From contig NC_134884.1 of the NCBI RefSeq assembly GCF_041734735.1, positions 36,466,409 to 36,530,408 on the forward strand: a DNA stretch of 64,000 bases, in the 5' to 3' direction. The position numbers and the translations under genes are program-made. Of the stretch, positions 33,614 through 47,524 are shown one piece after another. The DNA is from Babylonia areolata. Taxonomy: Eukaryota > Mollusca > Gastropoda > Neogastropoda > Buccinidae. Every line of letters begins with the position of its first letter. Position 1 is the stretch's first letter. The notes under the pieces are model-generated. The model did no database searches and was not told where the DNA came from. It worked only from the letters and a program-made list of their open reading frames with translations.

Positions 33614-34369
33614 ACTCACTCGCCTTACCTAGCTGCTCTTTTCACGGCTCCTTCTATATAGTACCTAGCTTTTGTTACTCAGGCTGTGTCCTTGCTCCCT
33701 CACCCTTCCACCACCTCACTCCTCTGTTTTTGATTTCTTGGCTCAGTTGCGGTCGCCTGTTCCATCGGCTTCTTTCGTCCAGCTGTCTCATGATTGTAAT
33801 CAAGCTGTTATCGAGTGTTGCGGCCGCAAGACATAGGCGCTATACTGAAAAGAAAATGTACACGGTAAGAATTGCACAGCTTGCACTGCCAGTTGTTCAA
33901 AACTGAAGTTTTTACATTAAAAAAAAAAAAATTATTATCTATAAACTCCACCGTACCTTCGACTGTCCCCGCTTTTAGCAGAGGGAGGGGCATGGAAAAA
34001 CTGGTTGAAGCTGTTCCTTCGCTGTCGCAATCACGGACAAGGGCTGAAATTATCTCCAGGGTGGACTGGTACATAGTCGTTTCCCTTGATATGATGTATT
34101 CTGATTATATTTTAACCATCTTCTTGCTTCATATTTGTATTGAATCAGAAACGTCATTAGGAAATAAAGTCTAAGTAGTATCACATTTGTAAATTGGAGA
34201 ACAAGATTATTGAAAGAAGCATTTTAATTTTAAACATGCACACAACAAAGCAATCATTATTCCCTGCTTGTTTTTGTTGTTGTTTTTAGTTGTTGTTTAT
34301 TGTGTTTGTTTGTTTTTAAATTTTTTTAATCTGTTTTGTTATGCTTTTGTTTATATATGAGGGCGAAAG

Positions 34370-35096
34370 GGAAAACGTGCGGGTGTGCATTTACATAATT
34401 TATTTGTATATATGTGATGGGGGGTAGGGCATATGGGCGTACGAATGTGTGCTTGTACAAGTAAGTTTGACTGTGTTTGTGTGTGTGTGTGCGCCGTGGA
34501 AACTGCGATACGCTGCCTAGAAATAAGTGTGTGGAGGAGAGGGCGTGCAGGATAATGTGTGTGTTAGGGCTTATGTACGCTTATGTGTATGTGATTGCGC
34601 ATCCATACCTGTGAAACTGCATGGTTGTTGCATATGTGTGTCTGCATGTTTTACATTTTGTTGCCTTATTTATCATCATTGTTGTCTTTTTTATTTAGTT
34701 ATTTTATTTTATTTGATTGATTGATTTTTTTTTAACGCTTACAGTTGACTTCATCACGTTTTTGCGCCTTATAAATATTATTATTAGTAGTAGTTCTTTT
34801 TTATGTATTTATCTACTTTATTTATTTATTTACTTATTTCTTTTTATTTTATTCATTTATTTATTGTTTGTTTGTTTTATTTTGTTTGTTATTTTATTAT
34901 ATTTTATTTATTATTTTATTTTAATTTTATTTTATCTATTTATTTTCATTTTATTTATTTTTTTTAAATCTTTTTTTTTCTCTCAAGGCCTAAGCTCGTT
35001 GGGTTACGCTGCTGGTCATGCATCTGCTTGGCAGATGTGGTGTATGGATTTGTCCGAACGCAGTGATGCCTCCTTGAGCTACTGAAACTGATACTG
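34370..35096 (+). mobile_element. LINE 3' UTR copy (5'-truncated)
   Basis: The order GT-rich head, CGCCGTGGAAACTGCGATAC, GAAACTGCATGGTTGTTGC, an A/T-rich middle with many TTTATT words, and CAAGGCCTAAGCTCGTTGGG to TTGAGCTACTGAAACTGATA matches the end of the 13062-15887 LINE. A short flanking match GAAAGGG may be a remnant of the target duplication. Confidence 0.8.
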
Positions 35097-37544
35097 TATG
35101 AAAGGGTCGGAAGATCATACAGAAAATAAACGAACGATTGTTTTATTGATCAAGAGGCAAATATGGTTCACATGTGATTCCTACTGCAAAACGCCACTTG
35201 AAAAAAACATGAATGGCGAGGGGATGAATATTGATGGTTTATGGTATACGAATATTTATGCTCACCGTCAGGAGCCAGCTTTTGTCGAACCGAAAGTAGT
35301 TTTTGCTGGAAACACAGCGATTTTATCTTTAAGCAAGCCTCAGTTGACGAGATAAGCGTTGCTTGCCTGCATTTTTTCCCCCACTGTCATGTCCGTCTGT
35401 ATCAATTTCCTCAACCAGCTGTGGGTAACGTCTCTACGGAGATACAAGTAAAGACTAAACAATCCCAATGTCAGTGCAAACAGCTTGGGTTTGTTTTATA
35501 GCACAACTGAGCTGACCATTCAACGCTGTCCTCCTTTGCCTCTTTTCAGATGCCTGATTGTATTAAAGATAAAACTCATCACTACCTGTCCCATTTAGAA
35601 GTTGAATATCTTAATTTTTGCCATATTTTGTTCACCTTGGAATTGTTTAGACACATTCGTTTTGCTTTAATCTACCATTTCAGCTGTTTTGTATGTATGT
35701 GTGTATGTATGTCATGTGCCTTCACTTCAGTATACCAAAAACCGCCTGCCAGCTGTCACTATAGGCTCAACACACTTATCAATATAATGCCAGTTTCAAA
35801 GTATGTGACTATATATATCCGATGTGTAATCCGCGTGTGGGTGAGTATGTGTGTGTGTGTGTGCTCTTACATGAATGTGGAGTTCTGTTTGTTGGGTTAA
35901 AAAGCATGCTTTTCTATCCAAACCAGGGGTCTTTGTGAATGTATGTATGAATGTATGTATATATGTATGTATACGTCTGCATCCGATGTGTATTTTGTAA
36001 TGTTAAATGTGTTTCCTATTCTCAACATCATCAGTTCCTGGGACACTCATTCTGCTGTGCTGTCAGTCTGCATTTGTGGTCTTATGATGCCCCTCCCCCC
36101 ACCTCTCTCTCTCTTTTTTTCAATATCGGACCAGCTTTGCGCAGTTTATCTCCATGGAACTTTCCACATCATGGGATGCGTACATCCTGCATTGTATATG
36201 TCATAATTCTGTTAACAAATGTTGTACATAGTTATCAAATACATGTATATTCTAATCTAGTTTTTTTCAGACATTATTTTGTTGAGATGTGTTTCTTATC
36301 CCAAACTTTCCAGTATCATTGGATGCCTATATCCTGTGTTGTCTATGTCATAACTTTGTTTACACCTGTTGCACATAATAAATTGTACTAAAAAGGTTTG
36401 TTTTCAGACAAGTTATATATATATATATATACCTTTTATTTACCTGTGTGCTAGCTGAGGCAAATGATCGGTATAAAGACAGGACCGGCGCTTCCTTTTT
36501 TGAGGAAGTGTCTGGGTTTGTTCCAATGTACCTTTTATTTACCTGTGTACTAGCTAAATCAGTTGCGTAAGCAGCACTGACTTGAAGTTGTGTACCTTGT
36601 GAATGGAGAGAGTTACCACTCTTTACTATTTGTTAATCATTTCATCTCCTGGCCTCATTATTTGTAATGTCCAGTTGAAAAACCACCGAGGCAACCATGT
36701 GTTTGTTCTGTGTTGTCCATGTGTTCTGTGTGGCTTATTCACAGTTAAAGAGGCTATGCCAGTCTTGAATAAAAGCTAATTTGTGTTTGCACATTTCTTC
36801 TGTCTTCGCTGCTGTGTGCACATGTCAAATGATCGGTATAAGTTCAGGCCCCGGCGTCTGTAAATCTTGTTTTTGTTGTTGTTTTTTTGGGGGGGTGGGG
36901 GGTGGGGGTGTTTGGGGTTTGTTCAAATGTATCTTTTTATGTACCTGTGTGCTAGCTGAATCGGTAGGGTAAGCAGCACTGACTTGAAGTTGTGTACCTT
37001 GTGAATGGCGAGAGTTAGTTACCACTCTTTACCATTTGTTAATCATTTCATTTCCTGGCCTCATTATTTGTTAATAAATATATATATTTATACACACACA
37101 TATAAATCTATCTACCTATCTATATATAAGAGTTTTGTTTGTTAATGTTTATAGACGTAACTTCACGAGTTTATTTGCAAATGGACTGGTCCTACTTAAC
37201 TTGCATTGTTGGTTGTTTTGATTTCTTGTTGAAGCTAATTTTTTCTGTTGGATAGCCATATTTTTCTCTCCTTGTCCAGGTTACTATTACATGATAATTG
37301 TATACCATACTTAAGTGTTGTATTCTACTGTTGTGATTAGATTTCTTTTCAATTTTCGTCATTTCCTCTGCACTGTTCCCTCCATCTATGGACAGAAGTC
37401 CACTGGTCTACACATTGTTTCATCCTGATGATCCTAATAGTGTTTGTGTGTGCGTTTGTTTTGTTGTTATTGTTTGTGAGGGAAGTGGGATCAGGGGGTA
37501 GTGGGTTGCTTTTGTACTTCTACATTCTCTTTTGTCATATGTAA
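35097..37544 (+). other. AT-rich sequence with local duplications, no gene recognised
   Basis: Two diverged copies of about 60 bp built on AACTTTCCA...ATGTCATAA lie at 36157-36215 and 36305-36360. AATAAA occurs at 36379 and 36766. The short open frames here are compositional. Confidence 0.4.
36465..37075 (+). repeat. Direct duplication of about 230 bp (36465-36670 and 36830-37075)
   Basis: Both copies contain AAATGATCGGTATAA, TACCTGTGTGCTAGCTGA or a close form, AAGCAGCACTGACTTGAAGT and ATTTGTTAATCATTTCAT. They are diverged and separated by about 160 bp. Confidence 0.75.
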
Positions 37545-38030
37545 AACCTATGGACACAGATCGTTTTCTTTTCAATCGCCAAAGACGTGATAACCTCCGT
37601 CATTCTGATTCCCTCGCATCTTTTAAATCTCATCTCAAAACTCACCTTTTCCCTCAGCAATAAGTTCAATTGTGGCAGGTCCACTACCTTTTCGTTAGCT
37701 GTGCTTGACTATGTGTGTATACATATGCATGTGTACATAACTACATGCATGTATATGAATGTGTATTGTGTGTGAGTGTGTTTATGTAAGTTTGTGCCTG
37801 CCTATGTGTGTGTATGTGTTACGGTAGCTGTTAGATACACATGTATGTTAAAATGTATGTATGCAGTGTGTGTGTGTGCGTGTGTGTGTGTGTGTGTAGT
37901 CACATTTTGGTGTGTGTGTGTAACATAGATATAATGTTTTATGTTAACAAAAGCGTTTTTGTAAAGCACCTAGAGCAGATTTCTGGATAGTGTGCTATAT
38001 AAGTATCCATTATTATTATTATTATTATGT
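37545..38030 (+). mobile_element. CR1/L2-like LINE 3' end
   Basis: The text around 37560-37660 translates to a pattern of the type F-x-R-R-D-N-L-R-H-S-D-S...FKSHLKTHLF-P followed by a stop, which is the usual end of CR1/L2-type reverse transcriptases. The 3' UTR contains TG repeats and ends AAAGCACCTAGAGCAG...GTGCTATATAAGTATCCATT with an ATT repeat tail. Confidence 0.6.
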
Positions 38031-38385
38031 AACATTTCAAATATATATCATGCCATAGTTTTAGGTGGGTTTTTTTTTTTAATATAATCTTTTAAAAGAC
38101 TTTATTTTGTTGTTCTTGCTTTGTGTTATAATTAGTCATCATTGTAGGTCTACAATTGCTGCTGTCTACATGAATGGGTGTTTGATTTTTTTCCCTCTCT
38201 TTAATATGTTGCATTGCTCAGGCCAGGAGGAGGAATGGATCAAGGGGCAGACTGCTATGAATGTGCAGTCTCAGTCTCATCTATCTTTATTTTCTTTCAG
38301 GACACATCACATAGAGGTGCACATTACTGATTTATGTAAAATATGTAGGCTGAGTTCTTTTATAATGGTTTTTCTTTTATATTTA

Positions 38386-38416
<31 letters not shown>

Positions 38417-38569
38417 TAAGGCTACATAATTATACTCATTGTGTACCACAATTTGAAATGTGTCAGGACTGTTAATGTGCATGTGCATGTGTGTGTGTGT
38501 GTGTGTGTGCGCGCACATGCATGCAAGTAATACATGCTCATTTTAAATATCCCCAAATCTTTGTCATTG
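38031..38569. other. No gene recognised; possible transcript-end zone
   Basis: Low-complexity TA and TG tracts (38380-38407, 38480-38515). Near this point the strand rich in T runs switches. Confidence 0.3.
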
Positions 38570-38700
38570 CTGGGTGGGATATGGAAACAAGAACATACCC
38601 AGCATGCACACCCCTGAAAATGGAATAAGGGTGTCAAAGGTGTGGGGTAAAAAGGGTCATATATTATGTTAAAGTCCACTCATGGACATGGGTGAACTTG
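38570..38700 (+). mobile_element. SINE family 2, 3' fragment
   Basis: GGATATGGAAACAAGAACAT, ACCCAGCATGCACACCCCTG and CTCATGGACATGGGTGAAC match the 3' half of family 2. Confidence 0.75.
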
Positions 38701-39049
38701 GGAATGATTAAATCACATTTCTAAGGTCAATAAATGGCAAGACTGCCTAAATCCCTTTGTGTTCAACTTTAAGGCTAAGTACACTGAAGTTCAGGTAACA
38801 CAAAATTATTGCTCAGCAGGATAGGAAAATATTAGCAATGCAACATAAACTACTTATTGGGGAACAGGCAGTGACATCACAGCACAAACACCAAACCAAG
38901 ATTGTACCAGAGTTTTGTCCTTTCAACACTGCTCTAAGGCTCAGAATGCTGGAGGATGACTGACAGTGATCTAACAAAATTGTTAGCCTTACACACACAC
39001 ACAAAAAAGAAAAATCCTGTGAATCTTCTGGCCAAGTACTGTCTCCAAT

Positions 39050-39372
39050 CAACAGCTGCTCGCCCAGTGTAATTGTGAAAATATGGAAGCCATAATCATG
39101 AGAAGGTGGTGGAAACAGATTGAGCAGGTCATGTGAAAAGAGCAAGGTCACATCACCTGGACAGCCTGTCACTGGACACCAGAAGGCAGACGCAAGAGAG
39201 GAAGGCCAAAGAACACATGGTGCAGAACAGTCAAAGGATAACTCAAGACCCTGAAGCACACCTCAGATGACCTGGGGCACCATGATTCGGAGATTGGGAC
39301 CGAAACAGACATGAGTGGTGGATCTTAGTGGTTGTTGCCCTTTGTGCCAGAGTGCATAATGGGCAGTAAGTA
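39050..39372 (+). mobile_element. LINE ORF2 C-terminal remnant
   Basis: On the plus strand, with breaks, it reads HWTPEGRRKRGRPKNTWCRT, then LKTLKH, and further on ALCARVHNGQ before a stop, with a GTAAGTAAGT tail. This is the same kind of tail as the minus-strand remnant at 7228-7515. Confidence 0.7.
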
Positions 39373-39588
39373 AGTAATGAAATGCACATGAAAACAAAGT
39401 ATATGCTGGGGATCAAAATGGTTACAAGTGCAAATTAAGAATAACAACTGTTGGACGACTCTCAAAGAAATTTGGGTTGAGGGACATTACATCATTTGTG
39501 CAAACACAATGCATATATATTATACCAACGCGCGCGCGCACACACACAAACAAATACAAACATTACAATAGTTTTCTCTTTTTTAATG

Positions 39589-39594
39589 TTTATT
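39589..39594 (-). terminator. Candidate polyadenylation signal for the minus-strand transcript
   Basis: AATAAA on the minus strand, close to the point where strand composition flips. Other AATAAA words occur nearer the TENT4 stop, so this is only one candidate. Confidence 0.2.
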
Positions 39595-40144
39595 TTTCTT
39601 TTGTTTAAAAAAAAAAAAAATCTTTTTTTTGACATTTTCTCCCCATCTTACCCCCCCATCCCATTTCCAAACACACCCTCCTCCCTCCCCCTTTGCAGGC
39701 TGTCATCTTAGTAATGTTTGCCCCCCTCTCTCCCATTTCCACCTCACCTGAAAAAAAAAAAGTTTCTGAAAAAACTGGCAAATGCAAACAATGACTAAAA
39801 TGACTTCTGCTGCAAAACATCTTATTGCACCAGAGAATGAGACCTCAGCACAAGACAAATCAATTTATACATGGATGTAATGCACAGGTATTAACTTTTT
39901 TTGAAGCACATATTTTCTTTTGTATACACACCAGTTGACCCTCGTCATTTTCACCAACATCAGGACACAATTAGTATTTGCTGCATTTTATCAATCAGGC
40001 CAAACTACACACACACACACACACATTTTCGCTCACTCTTACATATTTACAAACATATTTAAGTATCAGCATTATCTCACACACAACAATCACTTAACAA
40101 GTGCAATGTTCATTAATAATTACATGTATAAAATCAGCATATGC

Positions 40145-40188
<44 letters not shown>

Positions 40189-41258
40189 TTGTGACTCAAC
40201 ATCAAATATTTGAAAGTGACCACCACAGCAGATTTGATCAGAAATGCTTACTGAAAAAAGAAATGCCCACAGTTGTCAATCTCACAACTCCTGCAGCTTC
40301 TTTTTTTTTTCTTCAAATACTTGTTTTGATCTTTACATTCCTGTATATACAATGGGTTTGCTTTATGAGTAAGTACCACCACAAAACCAAAACATTCTCT
40401 TTCTCTCCCTCTTTCAGGTGTGCGTGCACACACACACACACACATACACACAATCCCTCTCTCCTATTAAACAACAACTACAACAAAAAGTGAGGGGGAA
40501 ATCAATACTGTCGCTGACCCTGAACTAATGAGCATCTCCCCACCACCCCAAAACAATCCAACGTTCTAATCACTCATATGTGGAGCCTGTCACTATCACT
40601 AGGGAGATCAAGAACTAAGGCATGGACCAGGCTGAAGGACAGTGCGTTCCACCAGCTCATTTTCCATTCACATCGAGAGGTAGGGAGGGGAGGGGGGGGC
40701 GATATAAGCTGTCCCACATAAAAATCTTGCCATAATCTGCCCTTCATGAATTCTAACCTCTTGTCGTTAGTGGTGTTAAATTAACAACATCTGGTCGTTG
40801 GTGGTGTTAAATTAATAACAAAGTATTTCATCTGGGGAACTTTCCCACTAAAGTGATATCGAATAAACAAGAACTAACTACACCATGGAAGGCCAGTAAC
40901 ACAGCAATTGACATTTTCCCATTAAAATGAAACTGAATGAACAAGACTTACTACTGCTATGGATGATAGTAACACTGTATTTCAGTTAAGTAATTTTCCC
41001 ACTAAAATGATATCTAAAAAATACTTTAAAAATATTATTAAAAAAACCAAGACTTACAAAGTGAAAACTTGCTGGTTTTCCTTCCTCACATACAAACACC
41101 AGCTCTTCAAAAGGGTGACTAAGGAATGGCTATCTGAAGCAAACCTTGCAATATATAACCCGGAAGAGTGATTGTACATTTGAAGAGCAATACAGCTTTA
41201 TCTGTACAGGACAAATGACAATCTTACAAACTCAAAAAACCAAAAACAACACTTTTAG

Positions 41259-41292
<34 letters not shown>

Positions 41293-44200
41293 CGCGCGCA
41301 TATGTGTACACTTGCTCATGTGCGCTTGTGTTTGGGTTCACAAGCACCTATATGTGCACAATTTTTTTCTTTTCCACCAAAACTGAAGAATTTATCAAAC
41401 TCAAACGATTTCTTCCAACATAAAAATATCATATTTTGCTGAGGAGTGGGAATAAAAAGAGAATGGGATGAACTGATTGGGTGGAGAGAATATAACCTGC
41501 AAGCAGATCTAATCATTTTAGAAAGCAGTGTGAAATTATTGAAGCAATGTCGAACGAATTGAATCCTGTCCTCAACTTGAAATAAACACCCCCCACCCCC
41601 TCCCCAGTTGTTCAAAATATGTGAACAAAACACATAAACCACACACAGTCACAATCAGATAATATCCAAGGCTGCACAGACCACCAAAATGTCAACAACA
41701 TAACAAAATATATCTTTTCACATAATATGCAAAATATCAATAACATAACAAAATATATCTTTCTACATAAAATGCACAATTAATAACGTATCTTTCCACA
41801 TAATATGCATAAACAAATATGGAACCCATTTCAAAATCATCATCATCATCATGAACACAAAGATGCAACTGATTTAAAAATAATCACCATCATCGTCATA
41901 ATGATTAGACATAAATATCTTTAAGGGGACGAGTGTAAAGAACAAGAGACATGGTGCTTAATATGATTTCAAGTTCATAAGCTTTATTGTATTAAAGCTC
42001 CATGTCATCTAAATGATTCATTGCTGTGCACATTCACTATAAATCAGAATGAAAAACAGAACAATGCTCATTTGCCATATCAAAACACTTAAATGCAATC
42101 TTGAAATGTTTATGTGTTGTACTGAGTATTAAAAACAAACCAATCTGCATTGCTCTTCTGTCATATCAAATATTTCTTCTCCTGAAAAAGAGAAAAGGTC
42201 AAACAAGGTACAGAAACTACTAGTACCTTTCAGGTTATCCACATAACTGAGCAGCAAAAACCATGATACATCCAAAACTTTTGGAAATAAAAATACTGTT
42301 CTTGATCTTCTTTTTGTGCAACATTAAACTGTACAGTGATATCAACTGGCTGTGTAAATTAATTCCACTTTTCAGTATTTCAAATCTGAAAAGAAAATCA
42401 ACCCCTGAATATCAAACCACATTTAACAGCATCATCAATGTATTGACCCCAAAATCAAACAACAGTTGATAGCATCATCAATGTATTTAACAAAAAAAAG
42501 AAGTGTGTGTGCATGCATGCGTGCGTGTATGCATCCGCACATACACGTGCACTCACACACACACACACACACACGTGTTTATGTATGTAGTGCAGGCTTG
42601 CGTATATGATAAAATCATGAAGAAGGTTCTGGCCGTTAGTGCTAGAACAAAAAAACAAAAAAACATCCCAATACAAAACAAAAAAAGGATGACAAAGGCA
42701 AAAACCATCCTGAGTATTTGATGACACGTAACGAAAGTGTCTGCTATAGTGGATGGCACAGAGCATGGAGAGAAAACAACATGACTGACATGACATGTCT
42801 CGCAGCAAAAGCTCTGGCCACTGTGCAAGGCAAGCAGAATGATCACAGACATCATGCACCCCCTATCTTTGTTTCTGTCAGCAGCAGTTAACTTTCATGT
42901 TTAACGCAAGGCACAACTCTTGTGTCTGGACTTTTTTGTGAGTGCTGGTATATTTCTCAGGTTTAAAAAAATGATCACATTTTTTTTCCTCTACTGGTGA
43001 AATCCTCTCTTATCATTCAAAAACCTCAAATCTGCTGCAAACTCAAACTCTGATCTGTAAACTGACAATCACATGTATGGGCGTGATCTTTGTAACACTG
43101 AAAAGTATGCAGTCAGGTCTAGTGATGTTTACCTCAATACCAAATCAAAGTAAAATAAAGGACCCCCCACTCCCTAGAAAAACAAAGCCAAAAAAAAGAA
43201 AAAGAAAAAAACAACAACAACAACAAAACTGAACTAAACAAACAGGAATTAAAAAGAAATTACAAAAACATGCTAAAATGCCAATACAGAAACAGAAATG
43301 CATTTACTACGGAAATATTCCTATCCATGCAGTCATAAAAATGGACTGTTGAAAAACTACAGCTTTGTTGCTGTTGATCACACAGCAATGGGCACACAGC
43401 AAGGGAAGAGAACAAAATTTGGGGATTTTTTTTTCTTCCAAAGAATTTGTTATCATAAATGTCCTTAACTGGATCAGCATACTTTAGTTTCAAATGTTTA
43501 CCTTAATCCATTTCGCAAACGATCAAGACGAAAACGAAAAAATAGAAAGACTTTTAATAAAAACTTATTTTTGATGATTCAAATTGTCAAATCATTTTGA
43601 TTTACAAAACAAAACAAACAACAATAATAATAATTACATAAATAAACACATAAAAATACATTAGAAAACAATCAAAATTAAAAAAACCCAAAAAACATAA
43701 CTTTAGTTCCATTTTCCAGTTCACTTTTTGTGCCAACTGCAAATTAGGAATGAAGAAAAAGTGCAATCATATTTAGCACCACAGTCAACATACATGTGTT
43801 AAATGCCAGTGCAAAACAACAACAACAACAAAAAACGAAAAAAAAACAACAAAAAACAATCAATATTGGTTTCCTGAACATAAAATAATATACACATTGC
43901 AAGGACTACTTATTCCAAAAGATCATAAATGCCAGTCATGAAATGATGAACAAGGCAAACAATCCATGAACGCTTCACAAGTATCACAAGAAAGACTTTG
44001 ATACCAACAAAAAATCAGAATGCCTGCTAAACAGTATACCACACACAAACACAAAAATATCTGAACATATTTCATAGACAAATGCTCACAATCAATTAAT
44101 ACCAATCTTCAGGAAACAAAGGTTTAACCTGGGTCCATATAACCGCAACATGTGTCCGTAAACAACCTTTACACACAAAATACTCAACATATTTCACAGA

Positions 44201-45284
44201 TGAATGCTAAGAAACAATCAATGCAAATCTTGAGGAAACAAATATTCAATCTGTGTCGATATAAACATAACACATGTCCGTAAACACCCTCAGTTCAGAA
44301 AACAAGACAAGCGACAGACTGCCCTGACTGCAGTGACACATATGTTTGACTACGCATATTCTCACACAAGAAATGACTACACGTATCACAAAAAAACAAC
44401 ATGTGTCGGTTCACTCAAACTCAGACACTGACATCTATTCAATATAAAACCAAAACATGTTGGTCCAAAATCATGACTGAAGGCACATTTTCTAACCTCA
44501 CCTGTTGCTTAAATTAAAAAAATACAAACAAGGATTAAGAAGGCATTTAAAATTAAAGCTGACTCACTGGCTTAACAGCTCTGAAGCAATCTTGGAAACT
44601 AGTAAAGTCATGCACACATACACTCAGGCACCCAGTGACATGCAGTCTATCTGCTGTGAGACAAATTCATGCTCATTAAGGGAGATCATTAAATTCTCAT
44701 CTTGAAGAGCAAGATGTGTGGTCCATGACCAGCAAACAAAGCAAAACCTAAAAAGGTAACACCACCACCACCACCCACGCCCTCCTCATTGCTTATCCCT
44801 CTCCAATCCCTTCTTTTACTCTGTAATGCCATACTGTGCAAACTAAAACAACACACACACACACATTATTCTTCCGTTTAACTTCTGCCACTTTTTATGT
44901 CTCCTTCCCTGTCTCAGTCATCCAACCATCTCTTCCCATCGTTCCCCCCCCCCTCATCCTCCCTTCCAACCAACGCTCATACATTATATTCCTTTTTTTC
45001 TTTCTTTTTCTTTTTTTACATATCACTTAACAGTGAAAAGATGTTAAACTGAAGAAAGACACACACACACACACACACATACTTTGTCTCTCTCTCTCTC
45101 TCCTTCCTCCCTTTTCCCTCTTACAAGATATATACAGAAAAAAAGGGGGAAAAATATCAATACATAAACACACATTGCAGCAACAACATAAATCATAGCA
45201 ATAGATGTAAAAGGAGACACTGCAATTACGGGCTCCCCGAAGCATGCTCTCTTCTCAACACACCTCTGCATCAATAACTAGTTC

Positions 45285-45365
45285 ATGAGATCTTCCAGTT
45301 TCAGATTTAAGGAGGGCGGCAAAACATGCAGACTGACCCATTTACGCTACACCGCATCTGCTACA
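45285..45365 (-). mobile_element. Decayed LINE 3' end, inverted
   Basis: AGTTTCAGATTTAAGGAGG to CACCGCATCTGCTAC matches the reversed terminal block of the 13062-15887 LINE. A second decayed copy lies at 49770-49850. Confidence 0.5.
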
Positions 45366-46089
45366 AAAAAGAAAAGAAAAAAAAAGCAAAAAAAAAGAAA
45401 AAAGCAACAACAACAACAAAAAACATTCCTATAAATAAATCAAATAAATACTGAGCGCCAACAAACTAGAATGAAAAACAACAACAACAACAACAAAACA
45501 AAAACCGAACAATTAAGTACATCAATACATTTAAATGTAAAAAGAAGAAAGAAAGAATTAAAAAAGAAAGACACAATGATTGTAAATGATGGAAACAAAA
45601 TAAGAACAGAACATCCTGCAGTCCCATCAAAACATAATCAACTGAACTGAGGTACTGATGACCTTGTGACCAAACACAGACTGACAAATCTGCAAGAACT
45701 AATGATAAATACTCTTGTCTAAAACCACACTATGTGAACAGACATTTGAAATTGGCTGCTGACAGTCAAACTAACTACACAGAGTCAGATCAGGGCTGCA
45801 TGACTTCGGAAAACTCAAATATGTTAAACTTGAATCCAAAACTCTGTCACATCTGAAAACTCAACAACAAACAAACAAAAAAACCCACCATTAAACTGAA
45901 GAACAAGCATAACTGCACTTTACGTAAGTCTTTGGAACTGAAAACAATTTTTTGTTTGTTTGTTTGTTTTTTGGTCCACGTTCTAAAAACATGTATTTCA
46001 GTAGTGTGGACTGTAACACTAACAGGTGAAATGAAAGTGTAACATTCAAAACATTAAGATCACATTCAAACATGTGTATAAATGTGTCA

Positions 46090-46195
46090 CATCATAAGAC
46101 ATCTCTGAGAGAGAGAGAGAGGGAGAGAGGGAGAGAGAGAGAGAACAGATGGCAAGAACGAGACAGCGACAAGACAGAGAGAGAGAGAGACTGAG
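46090..46195. repeat. GA-rich microsatellite
   Basis: Two GAGA-rich runs separated by a short non-repeat segment. Confidence 0.85.
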
Positions 46196-46399
46196 GCAGA
46201 AACAGGTTCACAAATTCTAATGTTTGGGCCTCCAGCCTGTAAACATAGGTGCATTCTAACAAGTGACTTGTAAAGAAAATAATCCCAAATTATAAACTGG
46301 TAGTACTAGTAATATGTTTTTCAAGAGAGATAATGAATGAATGAATGGTTTATTCATTATAGGCCATAGCCACACATGAAGGGGTTATCAAACAGCAGC

Positions 46400-46761
46400 T
46401 TCTTCTTCTTCTGCGTTCACTCGTATGCACACGAGTGGGCTTTTACGTGTATGACCGTTCTTTACCCCGCCATGTAGGCAGCCATACTCCGTTTTCGGGG
46501 GTGTGCATGCTGGGTATGTTCTTGTTTCCATAACCCACCGAACACTGACATGGATTACAGGATCTTTAATGTGCGTATTTGATCTTCTGCTTGCATATAC
46601 ACACAAAGGGGGTTCAGGCACTAGCAGGTCTGCACATATGTTGACCTGGGAGATCGTAAAAATCTCCACCCTTTACCCACCAGGCGCCGCCACCGTGATT
46701 CGAACCCGGGACCCTCAGATTGACAGTCCAACGCTTTAACCACTCGGCTATTGCGCCCGTC
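46400..46761 (-). mobile_element. Full-length tRNA-derived SINE, family 2, with 14 bp target-site duplication
   Basis: TATCAAACAGCAGC flanks the insert at 46386-46399 and 46762-46775. On the minus strand it starts GACGGGCGCAATAGCCGAGT, has GGGTTCGAATCACGGTGG as B box, then the family body, and ends in a GAAGAAG tail. The perfect duplication and intact boxes mean a recent insertion. Confidence 0.92.
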
Positions 46762-47524
46762 TATCAAACAGCAGCAAAAGACAGTAACATTTGCTGATAA
46801 ACAACGGAAACAAGACTGTGAAATGACTGTTTCTCTAAATCTGTGAGCCTTGTATAAAAACAAAGAAAGATTAAGTACAACATCAGGTTTTGTGCATGAC
46901 ATCATTAAACTCAATCTGAACAAACTAGGATGTCTGTAAATTGTAATATGTATGAAGAATAAATCTAAGTCTAATATCGTTTAGTTTTAGACAACATAGA
47001 CCAAAGTGTACTTCTTCATTTTTTACCATGCTGCACGATGGACATAACTGATAACAAATCACAGTCATTGCGTAATTCTTATCTGAAACAAGAGAGAGAA
47101 AGAGAGAGAAAACGAACAAACAAAAATTTAGAGAGTAAAGGAATAAACACAGAAATGCTTTTCAACATCCAGACTCTAGGCTAAACTGAAAAACTATACA
47201 CAAAAAGCAAATCATTTACGATAGCAAAAAAAAAAACCCATGAAATAATGTAAGCATAATGAGAGCTTATGAGAGAGACAGACAGACAACATACATGTTT
47301 TATCCATAAAAACCCACTGTTTTTACCCACACAACTTGGGCTGAGAGAAAACTGATAATTAATGACAGCTTTCCCAACATCTGCTGTCCCACAATTCATT
47401 GGGACCCATGAAAAATGAAGAAAATAACCAGCAGTTTGAGTTCCTCAACTTTATTTGCAGAAACAGCTGACTTGAAAATGGCATCACTGTGGCACCAATA
47501 ACAAAAATAAAATGCACTTGTAAT

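Noticed and set aside
38813-39259. 148-residue open frame on the minus strand
   Set aside because: It lies largely antisense to the LINE ORF tail at 39050-39372 and shows no motif of its own.
46680-46760. tRNA gene
   Set aside because: A and B boxes are good, but the sequence continues as a SINE with target duplication and no full cloverleaf acceptor stem. The same holds for 9190, 27560 and 28660.
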